A DNA stretch of 64,000 nucleotides from Bacteroidales bacterium (GCA_003249255.1 QKJP01000066.1:124001-188000); one strand, 5' to 3'; positions 39,692 through 49,864 are shown, counted from the first letter of the stretch. The notes: a model not told the origin generated them from the sequence alone. Numbers and translations: made by a program.

Positions 39692-41617
39692 ATGAGAACG
39701 GAAAAAAAGTATAATTTGGAAGATTGGCTACCTATTTCTGCTAAAGAAGTAGCCAAACGCGGTTGGGACAGTTTAGATGTGATTCTTTTTACAGGAGATG
39801 CGTATGTTGATCATCCATCATTTGGAGCAGCTGTTATTGGACGTATGCTTGAAAAACATGGTCTTAAAGTAGCTCTCGTTCCTCAACCTAATTGGCGTGA
39901 TGATTTACGTGATTTTAAAAAACTAGGGAAACCGAATTTATTCTTTGGAGTTACCTCCGGCGCAATGGATTCGATGGTAAATCATTACACTGCCAATAAA
40001 CGCCTCCGTTCTGATGATGCCTATACCCCTGATGGACGACCCGGGCAAAGACCTGATTATGCAACCACTGTTTACTCTAAAATTCTAAAAGAATTGTTTC
40101 CGGATGTGCCGGTGGTTATTGGTGGAATTGAAGCTTCTTTACGACGAGTTACTCATTATGATTATTGGGCTGATGAGTTAAAGCCAAGTATTTTAGCTGA
40201 CTCAAGAGCTGATTTATTAGTCTATGGTATGGGTGAACAACCTTTATTAGAACTGATTAAATTGATCCAAAAAGGAGTCCCTCTCTCCTCTCTTAAAACG
40301 ATTCCTCAAACAGCTTTTCTTCAGGATCGATATGTTGATCTACCCAAAAACAAGAATTGGAAAGATTTGGAGCTTTTTTCCCACGAAGATTGCCTGGAAG
40401 AGCCTAAGAAATATGCTCAAAACTTCCGTCATGTTGAAGAAGAATCGAACCGTTGGAATGCTGCCCGCTTGCATCAAAATATTGGCGATCAGAAATTGGT
40501 CATCAATCCACCTTATCCTCCAATGACAACTGGCGAGTTGGATGAATCCTTTGATTTACCATATACGCGTTTACCACATCCTCGCTATCAGAAAAAGGGA
40601 TCCATTCCGGCTTTTGAAATGATTAAGTTTTCGGTAAATATGCACCGGGGTTGTTTTGGTGGATGCAGTTTTTGTACCATATCAGCGCATCAAGGAAAGT
40701 TTATTGCCTCTCGTTCTAAAGAAAGCATCTTGAAGGAAGTAAAAGATATTACTGAGATGCCAGATTTTAAAGGTTACCTATCTGATCTAGGAGGACCGAG
40801 TGCCAATATGTACAAAATGGAAGGGAAAGATTTAAATATCTGTAAGAGATGTACGCGCCCCTCTTGTATCTTTCCTAATATTTGTACCAATTTAAATACT
40901 GATCACTCTCCGATAACAGACATTTATAAAAGTGCTCATAAAATTGAAGGGGTCAAAAAAGCTTTTGTTGGCAGTGGAGTACGTTATGACTTGTTGTACA
41001 ATCGAATGGCAAGTTCTGAAGAACAAAAAAGCCATAAAGAATATACTGAGGAATTGATCAAATGGCATGTTTCAGGGCGTTTAAAAGTTGCTCCGGAACA
41101 CACTTCCGATCAAGTGTTGAATGTGATGCGAAAACCTTCTTTTAAGCTGTTTCATAAGTTTAAAGATGATTTTGAACGTGTGAATGCATCGAATAATCTT
41201 AATCAACAGATCATACCTTATTTTATTTCAAGCCATCCGGGAAGTGAAGAAGTTGACATGGCAGATTTAGCTTGTCAAACCAAGGAACTTGGTTTTAATT
41301 TGGAGCAAGTGCAGGATTTTACACCTACACCTATGACTGTTGCGACAGTGATTTATTATTCCGGATATCACCCTTATACTTTGGAAGAGATGTATACAGC
41401 TCGTTCTAAAAATGAGAAATTGAACCAGCGTATGTATTTCTTTTGGTATAAAAGTGAGTTTAAACAAAAGATCGAAAACCGCTTAAAACAAATAAGAAGA
41501 TTTGATTTATTAGATATCCTTTTTCCGCATCAAGAAAAAGCAAAGCATAATAAAAAAGAAGTTCCTAAACATAAAACAAATTTCAGTAAACCAAAGACAG
41601 GTAAGAAAAGAAGATAA
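39692..41617 (+). CDS. YgiQ-family radical SAM protein
   Basis: A large radical SAM protein (641 aa) of unknown reaction. The N-terminal part (about 1-300) is the YgiQ-specific domain (LPISAKEVAKRGWDSLDVIL, VVIGGIEASLRRVTHYDYW); the radical SAM core has the 4Fe-4S motif in MHRGCFGGCSFCTI (C-x3-C-x2-C), and a second cysteine set, CKRCTRPSCIFPNIC, could hold another cluster. The C-terminus is a basic Lys-rich tail. Monocistronic; the terminator at 41731 is shared with the convergent DUF3078 gene. Confidence 0.93.
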   Translation: MRTEKKYNLEDWLPISAKEVAKRGWDSLDVILFTGDAYVDHPSFGAAVIGRMLEKHGLKVALVPQPNWRDDLRDFKKLGKPNLFFGVTSGAMDSMVNHYTANKRLRSDDAYTPDGRPGQRPDYATTVYSKILKELFPDVPVVIGGIEASLRRVTHYDYWADELKPSILADSRADLLVYGMGEQPLLELIKLIQKGVPLSSLKTIPQTAFLQDRYVDLPKNKNWKDLELFSHEDCLEEPKKYAQNFRHVEEESNRWNAARLHQNIGDQKLVINPPYPPMTTGELDESFDLPYTRLPHPRYQKKGSIPAFEMIKFSVNMHRGCFGGCSFCTISAHQGKFIASRSKESILKEVKDITEMPDFKGYLSDLGGPSANMYKMEGKDLNICKRCTRPSCIFPNICTNLNTDHSPITDIYKSAHKIEGVKKAFVGSGVRYDLLYNRMASSEEQKSHKEYTEELIKWHVSGRLKVAPEHTSDQVLNVMRKPSFKLFHKFKDDFERVNASNNLNQQIIPYFISSHPGSEEVDMADLACQTKELGFNLEQVQDFTPTPMTVATVIYYSGYHPYTLEEMYTARSKNEKLNQRMYFFWYKSEFKQKIENRLKQIRRFDLLDILFPHQEKAKHNKKEVPKHKTNFSKPKTGKKRR

Positions 41618-41730
41618 AGGTAAACGTTGTGCTGATTTGTTGATATGCAAATGAGTTAATGTGCCAATAAACTTCTAATTAATGAAATTTATAGATTGCA
41701 TAAAGCACAGAGCTAGTACCGAAATAAAGA

Positions 41731-41770
41731 AAGCTGCATCTCAATTATGAAATGCAGCTTGTAATTTTTT
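41731..41770. terminator. Terminator between the ygiQ-type and DUF3078 genes
   Basis: Stem AAGCTGCAT/ATGCAGCTT with a 12-base loop; T-rich downstream on both strands. Confidence 0.75.
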
Positions 41771-41820
41771 ACTATTTAGAACTAAATGACTAAAAATCAT
41801 CTCATTTCTATTGATCTTTT

Positions 41821-42735
41821 TTAGTGCCTGCCAAATTTATAACTCAGTCCAAAACCAATTAAAGTCTTGGTTTGAACTCGAGCACCTCTTTCAACGAGAA
41901 CTGTTTTGTCTCCAACAGTCTGTTCTTCCATGTAAGCAACATCATCGTCAAAAAATAAATTAAACTTAGCAATAGCGGTTAAAAAACTATTAATTTTCAT
42001 ATCGAAGACCACTTCCCAATCCACATCTATGTTTTGAGGATTTTCAGTTAAATTAGAGAAAAGGTCCAACCGTGAAGAAAAATTGACATTCTTGACAAGA
42101 TCTGTCTTTTTTGCTGCCAGCTTTAAGTAAGCACCATATTCTTCTCGAACTGTTTTTCCGGGATTCACACCAAATGCTCCGGCCTCAGATAAGTTCTTAT
42201 CCTTAACAATGGTAAAGCGGCTGGTAAGGGGTGAAATATACATCGAGAAATTATCCGATGGTTTAAAATCCATACCAATGGATAAATTCACATAAGCAGG
42301 AGACATTAAATCTGATATTTTAATTGGACTTTCGGCATGAGGATCATCATATCCTTTATCAAACTGAGATTTAAAATCTATTAATCCGGTATAATACCAT
42401 CTTTTACTGGCTTGATATCCATATTTACTTAAGAGGTATATTTTATCTTCTGATTTTATATAATCTTCAGTTCCTTGCTTGGTTAATCCATAACCAAAAT
42501 CGATCAGGTTTTCCCAGGATACTTTATCCTTTTTATAATTTAAGTGTGTGTTAAATAAGACCGTTCCTGTTTCAGAGTTTTCACCTCCTGCAGCCCAATT
42601 ACTTAGGGTTACTGAGTTAAATGTTAATGAGGTTGTTCCTCCAATGTTCCAGTACTTTGTGGAGTCATTTGCAGTCTCTTGTGCAAATGCAGATAAAGAA
42701 AAGGCACTAAGGCATAGTAATGCTAGCTTCTTCAT
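41821..42735 (-). CDS. DUF3078 outer-membrane protein
   Basis: The 304-aa protein has a signal peptide (KKLALLCLSAFSLSAFA) and the DUF3078 signature WNIGGTTSLTFNSVTLSNW followed by AAGGENSE. The rest is alternating strands with aromatic ends, and the last residue after a Tyr-Lys-Phe-Gly-Arg run is His, as expected for a beta-barrel outer-membrane protein. The family is widespread in Bacteroidota with no assigned function. It follows mscS on the same strand after 77 bp. Confidence 0.9.
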   Translation of the reverse strand: MKKLALLCLSAFSLSAFAQETANDSTKYWNIGGTTSLTFNSVTLSNWAAGGENSETGTVLFNTHLNYKKDKVSWENLIDFGYGLTKQGTEDYIKSEDKIYLLSKYGYQASKRWYYTGLIDFKSQFDKGYDDPHAESPIKISDLMSPAYVNLSIGMDFKPSDNFSMYISPLTSRFTIVKDKNLSEAGAFGVNPGKTVREEYGAYLKLAAKKTDLVKNVNFSSRLDLFSNLTENPQNIDVDWEVVFDMKINSFLTAIAKFNLFFDDDVAYMEEQTVGDKTVLVERGARVQTKTLIGFGLSYKFGRH

Positions 42736-42812
42736 GAAATTTGATTTATTTAAAAGGTTATTTAAACCGGTAAATTTAATTATTAACCGGCTCTACATTA
42801 TTTAATTGTTTT

Positions 42813-43625
42813 TTACTTGATGATGTGTACATCGCGCTGAGGATAAGGGATGGAAATATTTTCTTTGTCGAACTCTTTCTTAACATTTTCCATCAGAAAG
42901 AAATAGACATTCCAATAATCCGCAGTATTAGCCCAAACTCTTGTTACCAGGTTTACCGAGTTATCGCCATGTTCCACAACCCCAATAAATGGTTCGGGAT
43001 CTTTGAGAATTGAAGGTAATTGATTAATCACAGAGAGGATAACTTTTTTGGCATGATCAATGTCGTCATCATAACCGATTCCAAAGGTTAAATCAACTCT
43101 TCTGGTTGGTTGTTTTGAGTAATTCACCATGGCTCCGGTTGATAATCCTCCGTTTGGAATAATGACTGTTTTATTATCGCCGGTTAACAATACGGTATTA
43201 AAAACCTGAATCTCAACAACTTTACCTATATAGCCTTGAGCTTCAATTACATCATTCACCTTAAAGGGTTTTAAGATTAAAAGAATAACTCCTCCGGCAA
43301 AATTCTGTAAGGTTCCTGATAAGGCCATTCCTACTGCTAAACCCGCGGCTCCAAGTACAGCTACAAAAGATGTCATTGGTATACCTACGTATGAAATAAC
43401 ACTAATGAGCAATAATACTTTTAAAGTCACTGATAATAAACTCACTAAAAATGGTACTAAAGTTTCATCTACCTGTTTAACAAGCAATACTTTTTTAAAG
43501 CCTTTTACTGTTTTACTGATAATCCATAAACCAACAATTAGAACCAGTAAGCCTATTATCAACAATTTACCATAGGTAATAACTAAATCTTGAATTTGGT
43601 CATAATTAAAGTTAAAGTCTTTCAT
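42813..43625 (-). CDS. mscS: Small-conductance mechanosensitive channel (MscS family)
   Basis: Opens at high membrane tension to release solutes in osmotic downshock. The 270-aa protein has three N-terminal hydrophobic helices; the third, pore-lining one shows the Gly/Ala pattern VLGAAGLAVGMALSGTLQNF, followed by the beta domain motif VNDVIEAQGYIGKVVEIQVF and IPNGGLSTG. Length equals the E. coli MscS class. Divergently transcribed from the HAD gene. Confidence 0.93.
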   Translation of the reverse strand: MKDFNFNYDQIQDLVITYGKLLIIGLLVLIVGLWIISKTVKGFKKVLLVKQVDETLVPFLVSLLSVTLKVLLLISVISYVGIPMTSFVAVLGAAGLAVGMALSGTLQNFAGGVILLILKPFKVNDVIEAQGYIGKVVEIQVFNTVLLTGDNKTVIIPNGGLSTGAMVNYSKQPTRRVDLTFGIGYDDDIDHAKKVILSVINQLPSILKDPEPFIGVVEHGDNSVNLVTRVWANTADYWNVYFFLMENVKKEFDKENISIPYPQRDVHIIK

Positions 43626-43776
43626 TTCGGTGCATTTAAATTTTTCTAAAAAGATTCCATGACAATACTAACCAAAATATCTTGCCATTGTTTTTAAAAA
43701 ACAAACATTTCAGAAACTTTTAATGATATACTACGTTACTTTCTTGCAATAAATAAATAGATGTGCAAAGGATTAT

Positions 43777-43784
43777 TAATTTTG
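43777..43784 (+). promoter_or_regulatory. Promoter -7 element of the HAD phosphatase gene
   Basis: TAATTTTG fits TAnnTTTG and lies 30 bp before the ATG at 43815. Confidence 0.45.
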
Positions 43785-43814
43785 CATCGAAATTATTGAT
43801 ATAAATTAAAAGCA

Positions 43815-44426
43815 ATGAGTAAGACTCCAATTATTCCTATCGAACCAACCGCAAAAGCCTTAATATTTGACATGGATGGTACATTAATAAATACCATTGA
43901 AAGTCATTTTGAAGCATGGATGGTCGCTTGCGGAAAATATGGTGTACAGTTTACCATGGAGTACTTTTTTACATTAACCGGCGTTCCTCCCATTCAAATA
44001 AGTAAGCAATTGGTGGAGAAGTTTAAGATGGATGTAGATGTTCATCAACTTTATACCGAAAAAGAGGCCATCGTAAAAGAAAAGCTCAAAGACATTAAGT
44101 TAATTAAACCGGTAGCTGATCTTGTTCATCAATACCATGGTAAACTACCTTTGGCTGTAGGTACAGGCTCCGTAAGAAAGCTTGCGTTAGAGTTATTGGA
44201 AAATGCAAAGCTACTTCACTTATTTGATCATATTATTACCTCTGATGATGTAGATAATTATAAACCACACCCGGAGACATTTTTAAAATGTGCTGAATTA
44301 ATGAATGTATCTCCTGCTTATTGTCAGGTATTTGAAGATGGAAAACTGGGCATACAAGCCGGACATGCCGCAGGAATGATGGTGACCGATGTAAAACCAT
44401 ATTATGAGCAGACTATCTGGAATTAA
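43815..44426 (+). CDS. HAD-family phosphatase (beta-phosphoglucomutase-like)
   Basis: A 203-aa haloacid dehalogenase-type hydrolase. The nucleophile motif is FDMDGTLINT; motif II is GTGS, motif III the Lys in NYKPHPETF, and motif IV FEDGKLGI. The small helical cap (about 30-90) and the KPHPE segment match the YqaB/beta-phosphoglucomutase subgroup, which dephosphorylates small sugar phosphates. The exact substrate is unknown. It is followed after 18 bp by the TRIC-like gene, probably on one transcript. Confidence 0.9.
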   Translation: MSKTPIIPIEPTAKALIFDMDGTLINTIESHFEAWMVACGKYGVQFTMEYFFTLTGVPPIQISKQLVEKFKMDVDVHQLYTEKEAIVKEKLKDIKLIKPVADLVHQYHGKLPLAVGTGSVRKLALELLENAKLLHLFDHIITSDDVDNYKPHPETFLKCAELMNVSPAYCQVFEDGKLGIQAGHAAGMMVTDVKPYYEQTIWN

Positions 44427-44444
44427 TGCTATTATCTTGGCTTA

Positions 44445-45062
44445 ATGGATCTCTTTTTATTATTTGATTTTATAGGGACTTTGGTTTTTGCCATAAGTGG
44501 CACCTTGTCTGCCGCCGAGAAAAAATTAGATTTATTTGGCGCATCCTTTATTGGGTTTGTTACGGCCATTGGTGGAGGTACTATCCGAGATGTTATGCTG
44601 GGTGATACTCCTGTAGCCTGGATAAGATCCATTGATTATTTTTATGTAATTATTGCAGGAATAATCATTACCGTATTATTTCAGAAGACGATTATAAAAC
44701 TAAGAACCACCATTTTTTTATTTGATACCATTGGGATTGGTATATTTTTAATGATAGGTCTTGAAAAAGCTTTAAATATGGGGATTCCTGTTCCTATTTC
44801 GGTAATTATGGGATTATCGTCTGCGGTGGTTGGTGGGATTATACGGGATACGCTTAATAATGATGTACCTCTTATATTTCATAAAGAAATATATGCAACT
44901 GCCTGTATCGCAGGAGCAATTGTGTATTTGTTATTGAGAGAAAGTATAGTACCTGTATACATGAATCAAATTATTACCGTATTGTTCATTATTGCAGTAC
45001 GCATATTAGCAGTTCGATACAACATTTCTTTGCCCAAAGTTACGCTTCGTGAACAAAAGTAA
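44445..45062 (+). CDS. TRIC-type cation channel family membrane protein (UPF0126)
   Basis: The 205-aa protein has seven hydrophobic helices with an internal repeat. Each half carries a glycine-rich motif, AIGGGTIRDVMLGDTPVAW and VGGIIRDTLNNDVPLIF, typical of the bacterial relatives of trimeric intracellular cation channels (once called UPF0126). In animals these conduct K+; some bacterial copies are linked to glycine or ion transport, and the substrate here is unknown. Co-transcribed with the HAD gene. Confidence 0.92.
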   Translation: MDLFLLFDFIGTLVFAISGTLSAAEKKLDLFGASFIGFVTAIGGGTIRDVMLGDTPVAWIRSIDYFYVIIAGIIITVLFQKTIIKLRTTIFLFDTIGIGIFLMIGLEKALNMGIPVPISVIMGLSSAVVGGIIRDTLNNDVPLIFHKEIYATACIAGAIVYLLLRESIVPVYMNQIITVLFIIAVRILAVRYNISLPKVTLREQK

Positions 45063-45094
45063 AAAAGCCTTCTATCAATTGATAAAAGGCTTTT
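45061..45094. terminator. Bidirectional terminator between the TRIC and hemerythrin genes
   Basis: Stem AAAAGCCTT/AAGGCTTTT capped by the palindrome TATCAATTGATA; A and T runs on either side. Confidence 0.88.
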
Positions 45095-45109
45095 GGAAGT
45101 ATTGGGGAA

Positions 45110-45508
45110 TCATATTTGGTTCAGATATTTTTTATAATCCATATCGCTTTTGCTGGTATGAGTCTTTATCCATTTTACCAAAAAATCGATCAACTCTTGA
45201 GTAACGGTATCTTTACCTTCCACAACATCCTGACATAGAAAAGTGATTTTTCTTAAAAAAAATAAATGCTCTCGCTTATGTTCCTCTAGTTTGGGATACC
45301 CAACTTTACTCAAGAGCATTTCTTCTTCATGAAAATGGTATTCTGTATATTTTCTTAATTCGTTTAATGTATCGCTTACAAAAACAGATTGGGCATGCGC
45401 ATATGAATGCTCAATCAGTTTGTTTGTGATTTCTATTAGTTTTTTGTGCTGATCATCTATTCGTTGATTCTCAATAGAAATAGCTTCAGTCCATTCTAGT
45501 ACCTCCAT
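45110..45508 (-). CDS. Bacteriohemerythrin
   Basis: A non-heme diiron O2-binding protein of 132 aa. Ligand candidates are His21 (DDQH), His58 and Glu62 (YHFHEEEM), His77 and His81 (EHKREH), His117 and Asp122 (THTSKSD), a complete set for the family. Such proteins deliver or sense oxygen, fitting a microaerobic or variable-oxygen habitat. It has no operon partners and a strong terminator. Confidence 0.95.
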   Translation of the reverse strand: MEVLEWTEAISIENQRIDDQHKKLIEITNKLIEHSYAHAQSVFVSDTLNELRKYTEYHFHEEEMLLSKVGYPKLEEHKREHLFFLRKITFLCQDVVEGKDTVTQELIDFLVKWIKTHTSKSDMDYKKYLNQI

Positions 45509-45733
45509 AAATCAATAAGTTTAGGTGTAACCTAATATAGTTAACGTAAGAAGATATACACGAGTTAGTTATAGACTGTTAAATAATTTGATAAAACTTT
45601 AAATGGTGATAGATCCTTAGTCAATTAGATGAAAAAGATCATTAGACAAGTTTTCTATCAACTAAAAAAGTTTAATCTATTTATTAACAATTGAATACGA
45701 TTTCCCGTTATCAACTTTTAAGCGTTCCTTATT

Positions 45734-47740
45734 CTATTCATCTTCATAGCCTAAATCGTAGGCCATGTTTTTGTATTTTTTTGCATCCTCTTTATTGCCC
45801 ATCCGCTCACAAGTTTCTCCTAAGTAAAAATGAGCTTCAGGATTGGCCTTACGAATGTTTATAGCTGCAATAAAATCATTATAAGCCTTTTCAAGTAAAT
45901 TTTTCTGTAGTAAAATTCGCCCTCTGTTATACAAAGCCTGAAAATTTCTGATTTTGATTTTTATAACTTTAGTAAAATCTTCTTCTGCACCATTCAAATC
46001 ACCAATTTCAACTTTAAAAGATCCTCTTCTTAAATAGGCCTCATGGAATAATGGGTTTAGCTGTATGGCTTTATTTAAATTTGCAAGGGCTGATGACAGA
46101 TCATTAAATTTTACCTTACACTCATTGGCCATCAAAAAATACTCTCGTGCAAACTCTTCAACAGTTTCGTGTTGCTGTTTTATTTCAAGTTTAGCCTCTT
46201 TTAGTTGTCTTTTTAGGTGATTTATTTTTGACAGTTTAATGGCAATAAAACGTTGAATGGATTCTATCGAAAGAACTTCTTGTTTTTCATTTCCAATGGC
46301 AAAACTTTTCACAGCTTCAGCAAATTCATCCTGATCAAAAGCCAATAGACTTTTGTGAAACAAATCTCTGGCTTCTGCTTTATCCAATTCTTGCTGAATG
46401 AGGCGTTTGTCATTGGATGATTTGGAAAATTCAACCACCTCCTTATTGACAATCATGTCTCGTGGGGAAATTTTTGTTTTTAAAATAATTCCCTCCAATG
46501 ATCGACAACGACTTAAGGCAACATACAATTGTCCTCCAGCAAAGGCACCTCCACTAAAATCGATTAATACTTTATCAAAAGTTAATCCTTGACTTTTGTG
46601 TACGGTAATAGCCCATGCCAGTTTTAAAGGATATTGGGAAAAAGAACCTAACTCTTCCTCGATGATCTTGTTGTTTTTTTCATCGTATTTATACCGGATG
46701 TTTCGCCAGATTTCTTTGGTTACAAATTCTCTTTCATCGTTTTCTAAACGTACCACAATGCCATTTTCAGTAATATCATCAATGCGACCCAAGCTGCCAT
46801 TGTACCAGCGTTTTTCCATGTCGTTTTTAACAAACATGACCTGGGCATTTTCCTTTAGGATGAGATTTTTTAATGTTGGCAATCCTGATTCGGGAAATTC
46901 TCCTTGAATAACTCCCTTAAACTCATGATCTTCCCCTTCAAGCTCTTGCAATTTCGAATCGTTGATATAATCTACTGTATCCCGCCGGGTGGCAAGTGTT
47001 ATAAATAATTCATCTACAGGCGTATGAAAGCTTGGATTATAGCGTTGGTTAATCGCTTCAATGTCTTTGTTGGTAGCGCTTTTAACCCGAATACGATCCA
47101 ATAAATTGACAAAAGACTGATCGTTTTGGCGATATACCTTTTTGAGCTCAATTTGAACCAAGGGAATTTTCTGAAAAACACGTGCGGCAAAGAAATAACC
47201 GGATTTGTAAAAACGACTTAATATTTGCCAATCATCTCTCCTAACCACTGGCTCTAACTGAAAAACATCACCCACCATTAAGACTTGCTTGCCTCCAAAA
47301 GGAAGGTTCATATTTTTGGTGTAAACTCTAAGTATACGATCTACAAAATCGAGAACATCACCACGCACCATGGAAACTTCATCAATGATTAACAACTCAA
47401 GCTCTTCAATTATTTTAGTGTGGGCTTTCCGGTATTTTAAAAAATCAAAAATACGGCCACCTTTTGTTGATAAATCCGGATCATCCGGTAAAATTGGGCG
47501 AAAAGGAACTTTAAAAAATGAGTGAATAGTCACTCCACCGGCATTAATGGCAGCAATTCCTGTTGGTGCTACAACCACCATTTTTTTGGGAATATTACGG
47601 CAGATATACCTTAAAAAAGTAGATTTTCCCGTACCAGCTCTTCCCGTTAGATATACAGATGTATTAGTGTGTTCTATTAAACTTAATGCATCCTGAAATT
47701 CAGGATTATTAGTATCAATAACCTCCGGCTCCTCTACCAT
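45734..47740 (-). CDS. PIF1-like helicase with C-terminal TPR repeats
   Basis: The 668-aa protein joins a superfamily 1B PIF1/RecD2-type helicase to tetratricopeptide repeats. Helicase motifs are GRAGTGKST (Walker A, residues 33-41), LLIIDEVSMVRGD (Walker B), GDVFQLEPV, VYRQ, TVHKSQGLTFDKVLIDF and the final YVALSRCRSLEGI, within about residues 1-430. Residues about 520-660 form three or four TPRs (ALANLNKAIQLNPLFHEAYL, GAEEDFTKVIKI, KAYNDFIAAINIRKANPEAH). Such helicases unwind DNA or G-quadruplex structures; the TPRs would add a protein contact. It starts 6 bp after the upstream exported TPR gene, so the two are co-expressed although the partner is predicted to be periplasmic. Confidence 0.92.
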   Translation of the reverse strand: MVEEPEVIDTNNPEFQDALSLIEHTNTSVYLTGRAGTGKSTFLRYICRNIPKKMVVVAPTGIAAINAGGVTIHSFFKVPFRPILPDDPDLSTKGGRIFDFLKYRKAHTKIIEELELLIIDEVSMVRGDVLDFVDRILRVYTKNMNLPFGGKQVLMVGDVFQLEPVVRRDDWQILSRFYKSGYFFAARVFQKIPLVQIELKKVYRQNDQSFVNLLDRIRVKSATNKDIEAINQRYNPSFHTPVDELFITLATRRDTVDYINDSKLQELEGEDHEFKGVIQGEFPESGLPTLKNLILKENAQVMFVKNDMEKRWYNGSLGRIDDITENGIVVRLENDEREFVTKEIWRNIRYKYDEKNNKIIEEELGSFSQYPLKLAWAITVHKSQGLTFDKVLIDFSGGAFAGGQLYVALSRCRSLEGIILKTKISPRDMIVNKEVVEFSKSSNDKRLIQQELDKAEARDLFHKSLLAFDQDEFAEAVKSFAIGNEKQEVLSIESIQRFIAIKLSKINHLKRQLKEAKLEIKQQHETVEEFAREYFLMANECKVKFNDLSSALANLNKAIQLNPLFHEAYLRRGSFKVEIGDLNGAEEDFTKVIKIKIRNFQALYNRGRILLQKNLLEKAYNDFIAAINIRKANPEAHFYLGETCERMGNKEDAKKYKNMAYDLGYEDE

Positions 47741-47746
47741 TTTCCT

Positions 47747-49864
47747 CTACTGCTCCTTTTTTTCGTTTTCTGCCTCTACTTCCTCTTGTTGTCCGTAACG
47801 TTTTATCACATTATAAGCTTTGTAAATACCTAATTCGCCAGCCTTACTTAAATCTTTGGTTCCCGCACTTTCTTTTTGAAGATAAATTAATACAAGTCCA
47901 CGGTTAAAGTACGCTTCAGCAAACTCCGGATTAAGATCAATGGCTTTACTAAAGTCTTCAATTCCTTGTAAGAAATCTCGTTTCAAACAATGGATAACTG
48001 CCCTATTGTAATAGGCAAATTCAAATTTTGGCGACAACTCAATTACATGATTCAAATCTTTGATAATCAAATCGTAATCTAAAACCTTCTCGAAATTTTG
48101 ATCATTTTCCTTAGTCGACCCTCCTGAAGAAGGGCTCATACCACCTTTCATTCCTGCGGTACTTAAGTTGGCTTGTTCTTCTTCTAAAGAGCGAATGATT
48201 TCAACCATTTTATGACGACTGTAGGCTCTATTAAATAAGGCAATCACATTATCTTTTTCGTGTTCTAAAATGGTAGTATAATCGTTTAAAGAGTTACTAT
48301 AATTCATGACTCCTCCATACAAAACTCCACGAGCAAACATTAATTGACTTGCATTTTCAAGAGTATCCAACTGGTCACTTATATTTTTTATATCCTTAAA
48401 AAGAGGGATGGCAAAACTACCTTCAAACTCCAATTCACGGTTTGAGATCACCAGTTTTTTTCGGTAAACTTTTTGTTGGTTAAACTTGGTTACGTCTCTT
48501 TCATAGTAATTTTCGCGCGTCTCCAAAGAGTCGCCGGCATAAAATGTTAATCCAAAGAATGGTTCTAAATCAATGAAAATATTTTTGTTCTGAACCTTAC
48601 CTCGAATGGCAGAATATTCTTCGTTTTCAACCTCTTCTTCACCAAAATCATCCAAAACTGCAATTTTATTGTAATTGCGGATATCCTTATCTGATTTTTT
48701 CCGGGTTTGTTTTTCTTTGTTTTTCTTCTCGTCAGGTTCTTCATCTGAAACTTGCGCGGTTTGAGAGACTTTATTTTGGCGGTCTTTATCGAGTTTAAAA
48801 GCGGTTTGAAAATCAATATTTGCGCCATTGGCATCTCCGGTTTTTTGTTTCGCAAAAGCTCTGTCGTTATAAGCCGGTCCAAAATCAGGATAATTTTCCA
48901 ACACAATATTCAAATCGGCCAAAGCTTTATAGTGCAAGCCTTGATTGTTATATAGCTTGGCTCTGTAATATAAGGTGAGTAAATCAGTAGGATCAAGCGC
49001 TAAAACTCTGGAGAAATCTTCAATCGCTCTATTGAAATCGCCTATCTCGGCTCTAAGAATCCCTCGATTACTATAAGCCATGACATTTTTAGGCTGAAGT
49101 TGAATCACTTTATTAAAATCGTCCATTGTACCTTGTAGATCATCCAATTGGTAACGAATAATCCCACGTGTCATATAAAAAGAAGCTTCATCATTTTTTA
49201 GCTCAATCACTTTTTCGTAATCTTTTAAAGCTTCTTTATATTTTTTCAACATGTAATAAAGAATTCCCCTTGATGCATATCCATCAGGTAAATAAGGATT
49301 TAGTTCAATGACTTTGGTAAAGTCTTTCATGCCGGATATCGAATCTCCCATGTTTAGTTTTGCAGCACCTCTGTTTAAATAGGCACTAAACATTTTAGGA
49401 TTTTGCTTAATAATGGCATTAAAATCCTCTATGGCCGATTCGTTTTCGTCAATGGCCATTTTGCAACTCCCACGGTTCAATAAAAGATTTGAATTATTGG
49501 GCTCAAGAGTTAATCCTTCTGAATAATCTTTAATGGCACTTTCGTAATCCTTACGTTTACTACTTATAATCCCTCGAACATTATAGGCATCTATGTAAAA
49601 GGGATTCTTTTCTAAAGCAACATTAAGATCAACTTCAGCACCATTGTAATCTTCTAAATAATACTTTGATAGTCCTCTGTAGAAATACGGATCCGCTAAA
49701 TAGGGTTTAACTCTAATGACTTTATTAAAATATTGAATGGCTAATACATAATCTTCAAAATACAGAGCGTTTTTACCAATTGTTAGCATTCTGTCTGTAT
49801 TAATTTGCCCGTAAATAGGAAGGGAAACAAAAATTGCAAGGCTAATAAAAAGCTTTCTTATCAT
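47747..49864 (-). CDS. Large exported TPR protein
   Basis: A 705-aa protein with a signal peptide (IRKLFISLAIFVSLPIYG). About ten TPRs fill residues 22-365 (for example AIKDYSEGLTLEPNNSNLLL and AIEDFSRVLALDPTDLLTLY). A charged Lys/Glu-rich linker (about 370-400) and a less regular segment of about 110 residues follow, and three or four more TPRs (about 510-680; AYYNRAVIHCLKRDFLQGIEDF is cut at KRD) precede a Glu-rich end. No enzyme motif. It probably scaffolds a periplasmic or outer-membrane assembly. It is first of two genes with the helicase, and a TATATTTG promoter element lies at 49899. Confidence 0.9.
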   Translation of the reverse strand: MIRKLFISLAIFVSLPIYGQINTDRMLTIGKNALYFEDYVLAIQYFNKVIRVKPYLADPYFYRGLSKYYLEDYNGAEVDLNVALEKNPFYIDAYNVRGIISSKRKDYESAIKDYSEGLTLEPNNSNLLLNRGSCKMAIDENESAIEDFNAIIKQNPKMFSAYLNRGAAKLNMGDSISGMKDFTKVIELNPYLPDGYASRGILYYMLKKYKEALKDYEKVIELKNDEASFYMTRGIIRYQLDDLQGTMDDFNKVIQLQPKNVMAYSNRGILRAEIGDFNRAIEDFSRVLALDPTDLLTLYYRAKLYNNQGLHYKALADLNIVLENYPDFGPAYNDRAFAKQKTGDANGANIDFQTAFKLDKDRQNKVSQTAQVSDEEPDEKKNKEKQTRKKSDKDIRNYNKIAVLDDFGEEEVENEEYSAIRGKVQNKNIFIDLEPFFGLTFYAGDSLETRENYYERDVTKFNQQKVYRKKLVISNRELEFEGSFAIPLFKDIKNISDQLDTLENASQLMFARGVLYGGVMNYSNSLNDYTTILEHEKDNVIALFNRAYSRHKMVEIIRSLEEEQANLSTAGMKGGMSPSSGGSTKENDQNFEKVLDYDLIIKDLNHVIELSPKFEFAYYNRAVIHCLKRDFLQGIEDFSKAIDLNPEFAEAYFNRGLVLIYLQKESAGTKDLSKAGELGIYKAYNVIKRYGQQEEVEAENEKKEQ

